In this document: positions 29,905-39,737 of the stretch, in pieces
Layout of the letters: every line of letters begins with the position of its first letter
How positions within the stretch are numbered: the first letter of the stretch is position 1
Origin: an uncultured Neomegalonema sp.
GTDB taxonomy: Bacteria > Pseudomonadota > Alphaproteobacteria > Rhodobacterales > Rhodobacteraceae
Assembly (NCBI GenBank): GCA_937957975.1
Contig: CALFFK010000001.1
Location: 1-64,000 of the forward strand
Direction of reading: 5' to 3'
Length of the DNA: 64,000 nucleotides
Made by a program: the position numbers and the translations under genes
Notes under the pieces: model-generated
What the model saw: the letters and a program-made list of their open reading frames with translations, nothing else
Databases searched by the model: none
What the model was told of the DNA's origin: nothing

Positions 29905-29967
29905 GCGTCCCTCCCGCTGCAACCATTTCGCGCGGGATCATTCCGGTCAAGGACGAAAGGGTAAACC

Positions 29968-32514
29968 CTATCGCATCGCCAGACTATCCGCCCGCAACGC
30001 CCCCGGTTTCACCCCGCGCAACAGGATTGACGCCCCTTTGCCCAGTGAGATCACGGTTCCGGCTTTCGTGGCCCGCGCCCTGCGCAGGATGGCGGCGTGG
30101 TCATGCAGGGCGGGGGGCAGGGCAAGGCGGTCGATGCCGGGGCGGAAATCCACGATCTCCAGCCGCCCAAGCGGTGCGGGGCCGCCTTCGGCCCTGCGAC
30201 CCACATAGAAAATATCAGCCCCCGGCCCTCCGGCGGCGATGGTGATGCCCCCTTCCGCGACGATGCGATCATCCCCGCGCCCTCCCGCCAGCAGATTAAA
30301 GCCCAGCCCCCCCGCAATCGTGTCGTTCCCGTCCAGCCCGGCCAGAATATCATTGCCCCCTTCACCAAGGATCATGTCGGCCTGTGGCCCGCCCACGAAA
30401 AGATCATTACCGCGAGAGCCTTTTGCGCGCCCGTCAACAACGCTATGGCGCGCGACAGGCAAGGTCGTGCCATCGGGGAAAACCGGAACAATCGCCCATT
30501 GCGGATACAGCCCGAACCCCGCCTTGCCGCCCTGCATCCCTTGCGTATTGCGCACCAGCGTTGCGTAGGCTTCGGCCAATAGCGGATCAGCAAAAGCGCC
30601 CAACAGCGCCGCATATCCTGCCCGGCTCTGCGCGGCGATATTCCACGCTTTCTCCGGCTCACCCATCTGGATAACAGGGCCGGGATCAAAACGGCGGGCG
30701 GCGATATTGGCCTCCGCAATCTGCCGCCATGTCGCATAGGGCGCGCCGGTCTGCGGGTCACGGTGGATCGTCTGGTAAGCCGTGGCCCATTTCGCATTGA
30801 AATCATCGCGTAAAAAGCGGTTCAGCAACCAGGGGCGCATGATGCCAACCACGCCGCCCGTCTCCGCAAAGCCCATCCGCGAGCCTTGCGCCAATGCGGA
30901 AACAAACAAATCCTGCTGCCAGTTCGACAGCGCGGCCTTTGCATCGGTCCCTTCGATCCACCCTGCCGTCTCATATCTGGCCGGGCCGCCCAACCGATCC
31001 TCACGCGGATAAGCGCGGGCATACCACGCCATGCGAGCGCGGAACGTATCGGTCAGGGCATCCTTGTCAGGATGCGCATCGGGGGTGATCCATGCGGCAT
31101 AGCCATGGGTGCGGTTGGTCCATGCCTGCGCCCGCACATCCGCCCTGTGCAACACTGCCGCCGCCCCTTCGCGATGGGCCGGATCATGCGTATAGAAACC
31201 AGCGGCGACCTGAGCGTGCAGCTCATCAAGGAAATAGCGGTCGCCGGAAATCAAATACGGCACATATGTCAGCTCCGGCTGATGCGCCATGTCAATTTCC
31301 CAGCCATTAACCGCCGTTTTGATGGGGCCATGACCATGCGTCGCCTGGGTGGCGCGGGCATCCATCCAGTATGTCGGATGCGCCTTGAACATCGGCGCAC
31401 GTTGCGTGGACGGATCGCGCAGATGCCACGGAACAGCGCCCGCCGCCCCGGCGGTTTTCATCATCGTCTGATAATGCTGGGGCGATTGCGTGCGCATCCA
31501 CGCAAGGGTCCATTCCGGCACCAACCCCAGATCACCGCGTCCCCCTTTCGCCGTCATCACCTTATGAATCAGGGCATTGCCAAACGGATCGGTATCGGCC
31601 CCGGCCAGCCTTTCGGGCCAGCTTTCCAGATAACGCCGGTCAATCCTGAGTTCGGGATCATAGGCAGGCACGGCCCCGGTCGCGATCATATAGGGATAAT
31701 CATAGGCGACATGGGCGCTTGATGGCGGCGCACCGGCCCAGACAACCTCGCGCCAGTTGGCATAACGGTAATGTCTGACCTTGCGTTCAACGAGCGTCTT
31801 CCCGCTCATGCGGATCATATAGCCATAATCAATGTCGAGATTGTTCGTATCGTACATCGAATCATTATGCATCGAGACAGCGGTACGCACGGACCCATCC
31901 ACCTGCGCGCGGATGTCAAAAATGGCCGTTAGCTGTTGCGTCAACCGTCGCTCGATACGGATTTCAGAGGCAAACGGCCCTTGCAGCCAGCGGTCAGGAT
32001 CGGATTTGACCGCTTGCTCCAACAGTTTCGCGGCATCAAGCGTGACCTTGCGCCCCTTGAAATCAAAGACAACCGCAAGATCATAGCCGCGCTCCAGTAT
32101 CGCCCCGACATCCAGCAAATCACCCTTCGGCGCAGTATCCGCAACCCGCAGGGCAAGCTGCACGGTCGATGCGGGTGGATTACGAAGCGACAGGACCGCA
32201 TGGCGCACGGACCCATCAATATGGCGGGCCTTTATATCGGTCTGGAGGGGAACCTGCTTCCCGTCCGCGTCACCGACCAGAGCCTTGCCTTCCGGCCAAT
32301 CGCCCTTGCGAAATACCTGACCGAATGTCGTCACCCGGCCCTTTTGCCCGCGCAGCCCTTCGAGGCGCACACCCACCACGGCATCCGTGCCACGCGGTCT
32401 TTCGACCTTCATTGCCCCGGAATTGGAGGATAATCGCGACAGGAAAGCCCCGTCAGCATGGGCCGCCGATCCGGCGAACATGGCGATAAAGACGACAATA
32501 AATGATGCGCGCAT
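29968..32514 (-). CDS. Secreted protein with C-terminal RTX-like (hemolysin-type) Ca-binding repeats, putative extracellular polysaccharide-active enzyme
   Basis: Signal peptide MRASFIVVFIAMFAGSAAHA; GNDLFVGGPQADMILGEGGNDILAGLDGNDTIAGGLGFNLLAGGRGDDRIV. Confidence 0.75.
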   Translation of the reverse strand: MRASFIVVFIAMFAGSAAHADGAFLSRLSSNSGAMKVERPRGTDAVVGVRLEGLRGQKGRVTTFGQVFRKGDWPEGKALVGDADGKQVPLQTDIKARHIDGSVRHAVLSLRNPPASTVQLALRVADTAPKGDLLDVGAILERGYDLAVVFDFKGRKVTLDAAKLLEQAVKSDPDRWLQGPFASEIRIERRLTQQLTAIFDIRAQVDGSVRTAVSMHNDSMYDTNNLDIDYGYMIRMSGKTLVERKVRHYRYANWREVVWAGAPPSSAHVAYDYPYMIATGAVPAYDPELRIDRRYLESWPERLAGADTDPFGNALIHKVMTAKGGRGDLGLVPEWTLAWMRTQSPQHYQTMMKTAGAAGAVPWHLRDPSTQRAPMFKAHPTYWMDARATQATHGHGPIKTAVNGWEIDMAHQPELTYVPYLISGDRYFLDELHAQVAAGFYTHDPAHREGAAAVLHRADVRAQAWTNRTHGYAAWITPDAHPDKDALTDTFRARMAWYARAYPREDRLGGPARYETAGWIEGTDAKAALSNWQQDLFVSALAQGSRMGFAETGGVVGIMRPWLLNRFLRDDFNAKWATAYQTIHRDPQTGAPYATWRQIAEANIAARRFDPGPVIQMGEPEKAWNIAAQSRAGYAALLGAFADPLLAEAYATLVRNTQGMQGGKAGFGLYPQWAIVPVFPDGTTLPVARHSVVDGRAKGSRGNDLFVGGPQADMILGEGGNDILAGLDGNDTIAGGLGFNLLAGGRGDDRIVAEGGITIAAGGPGADIFYVGRRAEGGPAPLGRLEIVDFRPGIDRLALPPALHDHAAILRRARATKAGTVISLGKGASILLRGVKPGALRADSLAMR

Positions 32515-32634
32515 GGCAAAGCGATCCTTCCGTGGGGCCAGCAAGGCCCAGGACGTCTAAAATCACTCCAGAGTCTTCAGAAATGCTCAACTGCAACGCC
32601 TTATGATCACTCCAAACAGAGGCGGAGCACGATA

Positions 32635-33966
32635 ATGATACGACTTTTTGGCCACTCCGTGAGGATGTCAGTCATCGTTCTCGCATTGATTGAGGCGTTG
32701 ACGGTCTATGCCGCGATCTTCGTGATCGCCACGCTGGTCGTCCAATCGCCCGGTGGGCCGTCGGGCCTGACCAGCGCCGCCACTATACCAGCCATCCTGA
32801 CCATCATAATGATGCTCGCACTTGGCATCTACGAACCCGATGCCCGCGCGAATCTGGCAACAATGACCGAACGGCTGGGCGTTGCCTGTGTAATCGGCGC
32901 GGGTTTGGGCTTCGGGATCACCTATCTGATCGGGAATATATGGGTCTCGCCGCTCTATGCCATTGCCTGCGCGTCTTTCTCTTACGGTACCGTGGCGGTG
33001 GCCCGTTATACCTTCGGGCGTTTCCTGCATTTCGTGCCGCTACAGCGACGTATCATCGTGATCGGCAACCCCACTTCCGGTGAATCGGTACGCGAAGTGG
33101 CACGGTTGGGTGCTGGCGGAGGCAACGTGGTCGGCGTGATCGATCCGGCGGATGCCAATGATGGTCTGCTGGAGCGCGCGCGCGCACTGGACGCGGCAGA
33201 GATCGTTGTGGCCGACCGCTCCAAGCCCTTGCCTGCCGCCGCCCTGCTCGATTGCAAGGCCGCCGGGATGCGTATCATCGATTCACTCGATTTCGGTGAA
33301 CTGGAAACCGGCAAGGTCGATCTGGAAAACCTCTACCCCGCGCGCTTCATCTTCGCCCGTAATGTCGGGTATGCGATCTGGTCGATGCGGTCAAAACGCG
33401 CGTTGGACATTCTGGTTTCAGGGGTAGCAGTGCTCTTGCTCTCCCCCATCCTGCTTCTCGCCGCGCTGGCCATTCGGCTCGACAGCCCAGGCGGTGTTTT
33501 CTACCGGCAAACCCGTGTGGGCCTGAACGGCGCGCCCTATGAGATCGTGAAGTTCCGCTCGATGCGCTCGGATGCCGAAGTTGCGGGAACCCCCCAATGG
33601 GCGCAACAGAACGACAGCCGCGTTACCCGCGTAGGCCGTTTCCTGCGTCAGACACGCATCGACGAATTGCCACAGATTTTGAACATCCTGAAGGGTGAGA
33701 TGAGCCTTGTCGGCCCCCGCCCCGAACGCCCCTTCTTTGTCGAACAACTCGAAGAGAAGATGCCCTTCTACGCCGAACGTCATCGCGTCAAACCCGGCCT
33801 GACCGGCTGGGCGCAGATCAAGTATCGCTACGGCGCAACCGAAGAAGACGCCCGCGAAAAACTGCGCTACGATCTTTACTACGTAAAGAACTTCAACGTC
33901 CTTCTGGACATTTTCATCCTCATGCGCACCGTCCGCGTCGTCCTCTGGCCTGACGGGGTGCACTAA
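32635..33966 (+). CDS. Polyprenyl glycosylphosphotransferase (TIGR03013 family, XrtA/PEP-CTERM system)
   Basis: N-terminal TM segments and CoA-binding-like domain, then RALDILVSGVAVLLLSPILLLAALAIRLDSPGGVFYRQTRVGLNG...LVGPRPERPFFVEQL. Confidence 0.92.
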   Translation: MIRLFGHSVRMSVIVLALIEALTVYAAIFVIATLVVQSPGGPSGLTSAATIPAILTIIMMLALGIYEPDARANLATMTERLGVACVIGAGLGFGITYLIGNIWVSPLYAIACASFSYGTVAVARYTFGRFLHFVPLQRRIIVIGNPTSGESVREVARLGAGGGNVVGVIDPADANDGLLERARALDAAEIVVADRSKPLPAAALLDCKAAGMRIIDSLDFGELETGKVDLENLYPARFIFARNVGYAIWSMRSKRALDILVSGVAVLLLSPILLLAALAIRLDSPGGVFYRQTRVGLNGAPYEIVKFRSMRSDAEVAGTPQWAQQNDSRVTRVGRFLRQTRIDELPQILNILKGEMSLVGPRPERPFFVEQLEEKMPFYAERHRVKPGLTGWAQIKYRYGATEEDAREKLRYDLYYVKNFNVLLDIFILMRTVRVVLWPDGVH

Positions 33967-33979
33967 ACGGAGCACTCCC

Positions 33980-34525
33980 ATGCACGGCAAACCTACGATC
34001 TGCGTCTATTGTGGTTCCTCCCCCGGCAAGGACGATGCCTATATGCAGGCCGCCGCAACTCTGGGCAAAACCATCGCAGAGCGCGGCGCCAGACTGATCT
34101 ATGGGGCAGGTGATAATGGTTTGATGGGTGCCACGGCGCGCGGCGCGCTGGCGGCAGGGGGTGAGGTAATTGGCGTCGTACCTCAAGTCCTCATCGGTCA
34201 CGAAGGGCGCACGGATGTAAATACGACGCTGATCCACACCGAAACGATGCACGAGCGCAAGAAGGTCATGTTCGCCAATGCCGATGCCTTCATCGTACTG
34301 CCCGGTGGCCCCGGCACACTCGACGAGACCATCGAAACGCTGACATGGCGACAGCTCGGATTACACGAAAAGCCACTCGTTTTCGTGGATACCAACGGCT
34401 ATTGGACCCGTCTGCTCGACCTGTTCGCGCATTTCACGGAATCCGGGTTTATGCATTCGCGGTTCAACGGTTTTTATTCCGTGACAGAGACGCCGGAAAA
34501 AGCCGTGGAGATGGCACTGGATTGA
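33980..34525 (+). CDS. LOG family protein (TIGR00730, putative nucleotide 5'-monophosphate phosphoribohydrolase)
   Basis: ICVYCGSSPGKDDAY...LIYGAGDNGLMG...MHERKKVMFANADAFIVLPGGPGTLDETIETLTWRQLG. Confidence 0.95.
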   Translation: MHGKPTICVYCGSSPGKDDAYMQAAATLGKTIAERGARLIYGAGDNGLMGATARGALAAGGEVIGVVPQVLIGHEGRTDVNTTLIHTETMHERKKVMFANADAFIVLPGGPGTLDETIETLTWRQLGLHEKPLVFVDTNGYWTRLLDLFAHFTESGFMHSRFNGFYSVTETPEKAVEMALD

Positions 34526-36120
34526 TCGCGGTCGATAGCCTGCCCCGTCAACCATCGCGCCAGATCTTCCATCGCGGCACCAGTGGTGCCTTTCTGCGGC
34601 TCCATTCCCGGTACAAAGCCCACCTTGAGAAACCGGCCCAGATGCCCCGCCTCGCGCGACAGAACATGGATCGGGACACTTCGATCATGCGGGTTGCCGG
34701 TGGCAAAGGCAGCGGGGGGGTGATCGCCAACGACAATGAGCAGATCATTGCCCGCCACAGCGTTCACCGCATAATCCACAACGCTGTCGAGGCTGTAGCG
34801 CAGGGAATCGAGATAGAGCGGCGGCAGGGAACCGTTGTTCTCACTGGCACTTACAGGCGACGGTAACGGCGCGAGGGATTGACCCCGGTCGATGGCATCC
34901 CAGGCGGACAACCGGGGCGGTGTGCCCGTCCATGGCCAATGGGATGACAACAAGGCTGCCACAAGAAAGACGGGCGTATCTGCATCCGTTTCTTTCAGAA
35001 CAAGGTCGTCAATCCGCTTGAGCGTCACCTGATCGGGGATGTCCAACGGGCCGAAACGCGGGCCACGATAGTCAAGATCAGGGAATGTCAGCACTTCGTC
35101 GAAGCGGAAAAAGCCGTTCTCCGTCCATGGTCTGCGCACCGCCGGGCCAATGGCGACGGCGCGGTATCCTTGTTTTCCGAACAGATCGACAAGTGTAGCG
35201 CGGTCACTATCGTGCAGCAGGGGTGAATAGCTATCATTATGAAGGGTCGCGCCGGACAGCACAGTACCGTGTGACAACCACGACCGCCCCCCGGTAATCG
35301 GCGCGTCAAGGGTATGGCTGGCCGTGCTGTACCCCGCCCCCGCCAAACGTGCTTCAAGACCATTCAGAATGGCGGGACTGTCAAGCGCAACTGTACCATA
35401 GGACTCGACGAACAGGAGGTGGACATTGGCCCCCGAAAGCGCCGCTATCCCGCCAGCATCACGCAAGGGATTGGTGGCAAGTGCCGTGCGTATCCCGCGA
35501 GTGGCTTCACGATGGACGAGCGCGCCCTTGATCTGTGCCGCAACCGTACCCGTTACACGGGACTGTAAGGCCGGGCCGCTCCACAAAATGGATGCGCAAG
35601 CCATCATAAGCGCAAGGGTGGCAATACAAACGAGAGCGACGGGCTGATGGAGTCGAAGGGCAATGAAAAACATCCATCGCGCAAGATAGAAGGCCGCGCA
35701 AAAGCCAACAATGATCGCGGCGAGCAGCCCGGTTGTTTGCCAGGGAAAAGCCCGCAACATGGTCGAGAGGCTGCGCGGCAAGACCTGAGCATCGGTCATA
35801 ATATTCAACGGGCGTCCGTAGAAGGCACTGTAGCTGATATCCACCGCGATCAGCAGGGCAATCAGCGCCAGAATCACTGCACCGACAGAGGCAATCCGTC
35901 GTGACCCGGACAGAATAACAAAGATCGTGAGAGCAAAGGGAATAATGCCCGGTGCAGCAAGGATGCCGTTTTGGCTCATCGCTGTGCCATAGGATGGGAT
36001 GGCAAGTGCAGCGTTGATCGCCACGAGCAGGACCATGAAAATCAAAACGGGGGTAAGGCGGGTTCGCCACGCCAGCATGTCGGCAGCCGCCGTCCCATCC
36101 GGCATCGTCGTCGAACCCAT
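34474..36120 (-). CDS. Sulfatase-fold membrane enzyme (phosphoethanolamine/LTA synthase-like)
   Basis: N-terminal TM helices, then ANVHLLFVESYGTVALDS...ITGGRSWLSHGTVLSGA...VVGDHPPAAFATG. Confidence 0.75.
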   Translation of the reverse strand: MGSTTMPDGTAAADMLAWRTRLTPVLIFMVLLVAINAALAIPSYGTAMSQNGILAAPGIIPFALTIFVILSGSRRIASVGAVILALIALLIAVDISYSAFYGRPLNIMTDAQVLPRSLSTMLRAFPWQTTGLLAAIIVGFCAAFYLARWMFFIALRLHQPVALVCIATLALMMACASILWSGPALQSRVTGTVAAQIKGALVHREATRGIRTALATNPLRDAGGIAALSGANVHLLFVESYGTVALDSPAILNGLEARLAGAGYSTASHTLDAPITGGRSWLSHGTVLSGATLHNDSYSPLLHDSDRATLVDLFGKQGYRAVAIGPAVRRPWTENGFFRFDEVLTFPDLDYRGPRFGPLDIPDQVTLKRIDDLVLKETDADTPVFLVAALLSSHWPWTGTPPRLSAWDAIDRGQSLAPLPSPVSASENNGSLPPLYLDSLRYSLDSVVDYAVNAVAGNDLLIVVGDHPPAAFATGNPHDRSVPIHVLSREAGHLGRFLKVGFVPGMEPQKGTTGAAMEDLARWLTGQAIDRDQSSAISTAFSGVSVTE

Positions 36121-36206
36121 GCATCCATCCCCGCGCTTTATTATACGGGAAATTGGTATGGTTGCCCCTGCATTTCCAACCACGATGCAGTGACAGGGCC
36201 GTGAAG

Positions 36207-37130
36207 TCAGCGTCGGCGCAATAGATCATAGCAATAAAGCGCGACTCCAGCCCAGATAACGCCGAAAGCAGCCAGCACCGGCAAGCTCAGGACTTCGCCC
36301 ATAATGAGGGCCGAAACGAATTGCAGGGTCGGATTGATATAAAAGAGAACGCCAACGGTCGAGAAGTTCAACCGCTTTGCCGCCTCCACATACATCACCA
36401 GCGGGATGCCCGTGAACAACGAACACCCGATGAGTAAAAGCGCGGTCCGGGTATCCGCGAAGAACGCGCCCCCTCCAACGAACCACAAATAGGCAAATAA
36501 AGGCCCGGAAACGAGTGTCAGTTCCCACAACACACCGACCAGTGGACCGACCGGAATGGTCTTTCGGATCACGCCATAAACTGCGAATGTTCCTGCGACG
36601 ATCAGGGCGATCCATGGCAGTGTGCCGCGATCCATGGCAATCATCAATACGCCGGTCGTGGCCAGCCCCGCCGCCGCCCATTGCAATCCCGTGATCCGCT
36701 CGCGAAAAACGGCAGCACCGATCAGCACGGCGATGATAGGATAGATGTAATATCCAAAACTGGCCTGTGCAGTCTGGCCAATCTGGATGGCATAGATGAA
36801 ACCGAACCAATTGACCGAAATGAATGCCGTCGCCGTGACAAGCGCCAGCATCGTCCGCCTCTCGCGCCCGGCCTGTCTGAATCGCTGCCACCGTCCGGTG
36901 GCAATGGCGTAGACCGCAATGACCGGCAGGGACCACAGAATGCGATGCGAAACCACCTCCAGTGGCGGCACATGATTTACAAGAGCGAAGAACAGCGGCG
37001 AGAAGCCCCAGATAACAAAGGCCCATAACGCGAAAAGGACGCCCCGGCGGGCGTCCTTTTCTGTGTTGAGGTTGGCAGTATCGGTCAGGCTGCGCCTGCG
37101 TTTGACAGACGCTCGGCCACGTTTTCCCAA
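36207..37130 (-). CDS. rarD: EamA family transporter RarD (start uncertain)
   Basis: GVLFALWAFVIWGFSPLFFALVNHVPPLEVVSHRILWSLP...WFGFIYAIQIGQTAQASFGYYIYPIIAVLIG; RarD signature. ORF opens at a TTG overlapping sodB. Confidence 0.85.
   Translation of the reverse strand: MGKRGRASVKRRRSLTDTANLNTEKDARRGVLFALWAFVIWGFSPLFFALVNHVPPLEVVSHRILWSLPVIAVYAIATGRWQRFRQAGRERRTMLALVTATAFISVNWFGFIYAIQIGQTAQASFGYYIYPIIAVLIGAAVFRERITGLQWAAAGLATTGVLMIAMDRGTLPWIALIVAGTFAVYGVIRKTIPVGPLVGVLWELTLVSGPLFAYLWFVGGGAFFADTRTALLLIGCSLFTGIPLVMYVEAAKRLNFSTVGVLFYINPTLQFVSALIMGEVLSLPVLAAFGVIWAGVALYCYDLLRRR
37033..37060 (-). terminator. Perfect intrinsic terminator downstream of sodB, lying inside the rarD reading frame
   Basis: aaaaggacgccc-cggc-gggcgtcctttt: 12-bp perfect arms with a T run on the minus strand, 25 nt past the sodB stop. 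Confidence 0.85.
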
Positions 37131-37693
37131 TTGACCAGCTTCTCAAGGAAGTTTTCGAGATAGGCGGGGCGCTTGTTGCGGAAATCAATGTAATAGGAAT
37201 GTTCCCACACATCGCAGCCCAACAGCGAAGTCTGGCCCACACATTCAGGGTTCACGCCGTTTGGCGTTGCAAGGATCGCCAGCTTGTCACCATTCAGCGT
37301 CAGCCAGACCCAGCCAGAACCAAACTGGCCTGCGCCACCTGCCTGAAATGCCTGCTTGAACGCCGCGACATCGCCAAAGCTGTCCTTGATGCGAGCTTCC
37401 AGCTCGGAGGGCATTGCGCCACCGCCATTGGGCTTCATCCAGTTCCAGAACTGAATGTGGTTCCATGCCTGGGTGGATTGGTTCATCAGGCCGGTATTCT
37501 CGGCCTTATAAGCGGCGACCATGATCTCTTCGAGGGATTTGCCCTCATAGTCAGTACCAGCGATCATCTCGTTGGTTTTGTCGATATAGGCCTTGTGGTG
37601 CAGATCGTGGTGGTATTGGAGGGTTTCCTCCGACATGCCACCCGCAGCAAGCGCATCATGGGCGTAGGGTAGGTCAGGAAGTTCAAAAGCCAT
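37085..37693 (-). CDS. sodB: Superoxide dismutase [Fe] (Fe/Mn family)
   Basis: MAFELPDLPYAHDALAAGGMSEETLQYHHDLHHKAYIDKTN...NHIQFWNWMKP...DVWEHSYYIDFRNKRPAYLENFLEKLVNWENV. Confidence 0.97.
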   Translation of the reverse strand: MAFELPDLPYAHDALAAGGMSEETLQYHHDLHHKAYIDKTNEMIAGTDYEGKSLEEIMVAAYKAENTGLMNQSTQAWNHIQFWNWMKPNGGGAMPSELEARIKDSFGDVAAFKQAFQAGGAGQFGSGWVWLTLNGDKLAILATPNGVNPECVGQTSLLGCDVWEHSYYIDFRNKRPAYLENFLEKLVNWENVAERLSNAGAA

Positions 37694-37838
37694 TGTTCAA
37701 TATCCCCAAGGTTGTCGATGACGGAGCGCGGAGAATCCCCCACGCCGTTCGTTGCTGATCTATCGCACAGGCGGGCCAGATCAAAGGCCCGATGGATGTT
37801 ATGCGAAAATGAAAGCATCGTGACATCAGCCATGCGCC

Positions 37839-38717
37839 TTATGAAACACCGCGCTTGCCCCGGATAACCCCGGAGAAATCGACACCGGCATCGCCCGCCT
37901 CAACCATTCGCTCATAAACATCATAGGCCGCGCGCCCGAATGCCACATCGGCCCCCACGCCCGACGCCGCCTCCATCGCCAGCCCCAGATCCTTATGCAT
38001 CAGGCCAGCGGCGAAACCGGGTTGATAATCCTTATCGGCAGATGTCTGCGGTCCAACCCCCGGCATGGGGCAATAGGTGGTGAGCGACCAGCATTGGCCA
38101 GAGGCAGCACTGGAAACATCAAACAGGCTCCGGGGCGAAAGACCCAGCTTTTCAGCCAGGGCAAAGCCTTCAGCAACCGAGATCATCTGAATGGCCAACA
38201 TCATGTTATTGCAGATCTTGATGCCTTGCCCTGCCCCGGCCTCACCGCAATGGACGACCTTGGCCCCCATGACGCCAAGAATCGGTTCTGCCTGCGCAAA
38301 GCCTTCTGCGCTGCCCCCCACCATGAAGGCCAATGTTCCGGCATCGGCCCCGGCAACACCGCCGGAAACAGGCGCATCCAACATCCGAAACCCTGCACCA
38401 TGCGCCTCCTCAGCCAGAATACGCGCCGTTTCCACATCAATGGTCGAGCAATCAATGAACAGCGTATCAGGCGCAGCATTCGGAATGATGGTATCGCGAT
38501 AGACCTTTGCCACGATGGGACCAGCGGGCAGCATGGTGATGATAATATCGCGACCTGCCGCCGCCGCTTCGCCGGAAGCGGCGACCATCGCACCCTCTAT
38601 GCCACTGGCCTTTTCCGCATCGAGGTCGAACACCGTCACTTCATGGCCCGCCCCGACCAGATTACGGGCCATACCAGTGCCCATGTTGCCGATACCGATG
38701 AATCCTATGGTTGCCAT
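37839..38717 (-). CDS. mmsB: 3-hydroxyisobutyrate dehydrogenase
   Basis: [37 protein letters not shown]...[22 protein letters not shown]...[18 protein letters not shown]. Confidence 0.93.
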   Translation of the reverse strand: MATIGFIGIGNMGTGMARNLVGAGHEVTVFDLDAEKASGIEGAMVAASGEAAAAGRDIIITMLPAGPIVAKVYRDTIIPNAAPDTLFIDCSTIDVETARILAEEAHGAGFRMLDAPVSGGVAGADAGTLAFMVGGSAEGFAQAEPILGVMGAKVVHCGEAGAGQGIKICNNMMLAIQMISVAEGFALAEKLGLSPRSLFDVSSAASGQCWSLTTYCPMPGVGPQTSADKDYQPGFAAGLMHKDLGLAMEAASGVGADVAFGRAAYDVYERMVEAGDAGVDFSGVIRGKRGVS

Positions 38718-38809
38718 GTCAGTCCCCTGTGCCTAATGCGCTTTGGAAGGGTGTAGTCGGTCACAAGACCGGATTCCAGACCCGGCGGAAACACGAGAGG
38801 AAAGACGCC

Positions 38810-39712
38810 ATGGGCGCTCATATTATAGACGGAAAAGCCTTTGCCGCCACCGTCCGCGAAAAAGTTGCTGGCCATGTCTCGCACATGGTTGGGGAACACG
38901 GGATCAAGCCGGGCCTCGCGGTCGTGTTGGTCGGTGAAGATCCCGCCAGTCAGGTCTATGTCCGCAACAAGGGCAAACAGACAGCGGAAGCAGGCATGGC
39001 GTCCTTCGAGCACAAGCTGCCAATTGACACAGACGAAGCGACGCTGCTGGCACTGGTCGAAAAACTGAACGGCGATCCATCAGTGCATGGCATTCTCGTG
39101 CAATTGCCACTGCCCGCGCATCTGAACTCCGACCTCATCATCAACACCATCGCGCCAGAGAAAGACGTGGACGGATTTCACGTCGTCAATGTGGGCCGTC
39201 TCGGCGCAGGACTGAAAGCGATGATCCCTTGCACGCCGCTTGGCTCGCTGATGATGCTGAAGGATTACCACGGCGACCTGTCAGGGATGAACGCGGTAAT
39301 CGTCGGGCGCTCGAATATCGTTGGCAAGCCAATGGCACAGCTTCTGCTGGGCGCGAACGCAACCCCGACCATCGCCCATTCGCGCACCAAAGACCTGCCC
39401 GATGTGGTGCGTCAGGCGGATATTGTCGTCGCCGCCGTCGGTCGGCCTGAAATGATCTTGGGCGACTGGATCAAGCCGGGAGCAACGGTCATTGATGTCG
39501 GCATCAACCGCGTCCCCGCCCCTGAAAAAGGCGAGGGAAAGCACAAGATCGTCGGTGATGTGCATTTCGAGAGCGCCGTGAAGGTGGCCGGCGCCATCAC
39601 GCCGGTTCCAGGGGGCGTGGGACCAATGACCATTGCGTGTCTGCTGGCCAATACCGTCACCGCAGCCGCCCGCAGCGCAGGCCTGCCGGAGCCGGAGGGG
39701 CTGACGGCCTGA
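38810..39712 (+). CDS. folD: Bifunctional methylenetetrahydrofolate dehydrogenase/cyclohydrolase FolD
   Basis: [24 protein letters not shown]...[14 protein letters not shown]...PEKDVDGFH...[17 protein letters not shown]...[19 protein letters not shown]. Confidence 0.97.
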   Translation: MGAHIIDGKAFAATVREKVAGHVSHMVGEHGIKPGLAVVLVGEDPASQVYVRNKGKQTAEAGMASFEHKLPIDTDEATLLALVEKLNGDPSVHGILVQLPLPAHLNSDLIINTIAPEKDVDGFHVVNVGRLGAGLKAMIPCTPLGSLMMLKDYHGDLSGMNAVIVGRSNIVGKPMAQLLLGANATPTIAHSRTKDLPDVVRQADIVVAAVGRPEMILGDWIKPGATVIDVGINRVPAPEKGEGKHKIVGDVHFESAVKVAGAITPVPGGVGPMTIACLLANTVTAAARSAGLPEPEGLTA

Positions 39713-39737
39713 GCGTCACTTCGTTGAGCGTCGCCAC

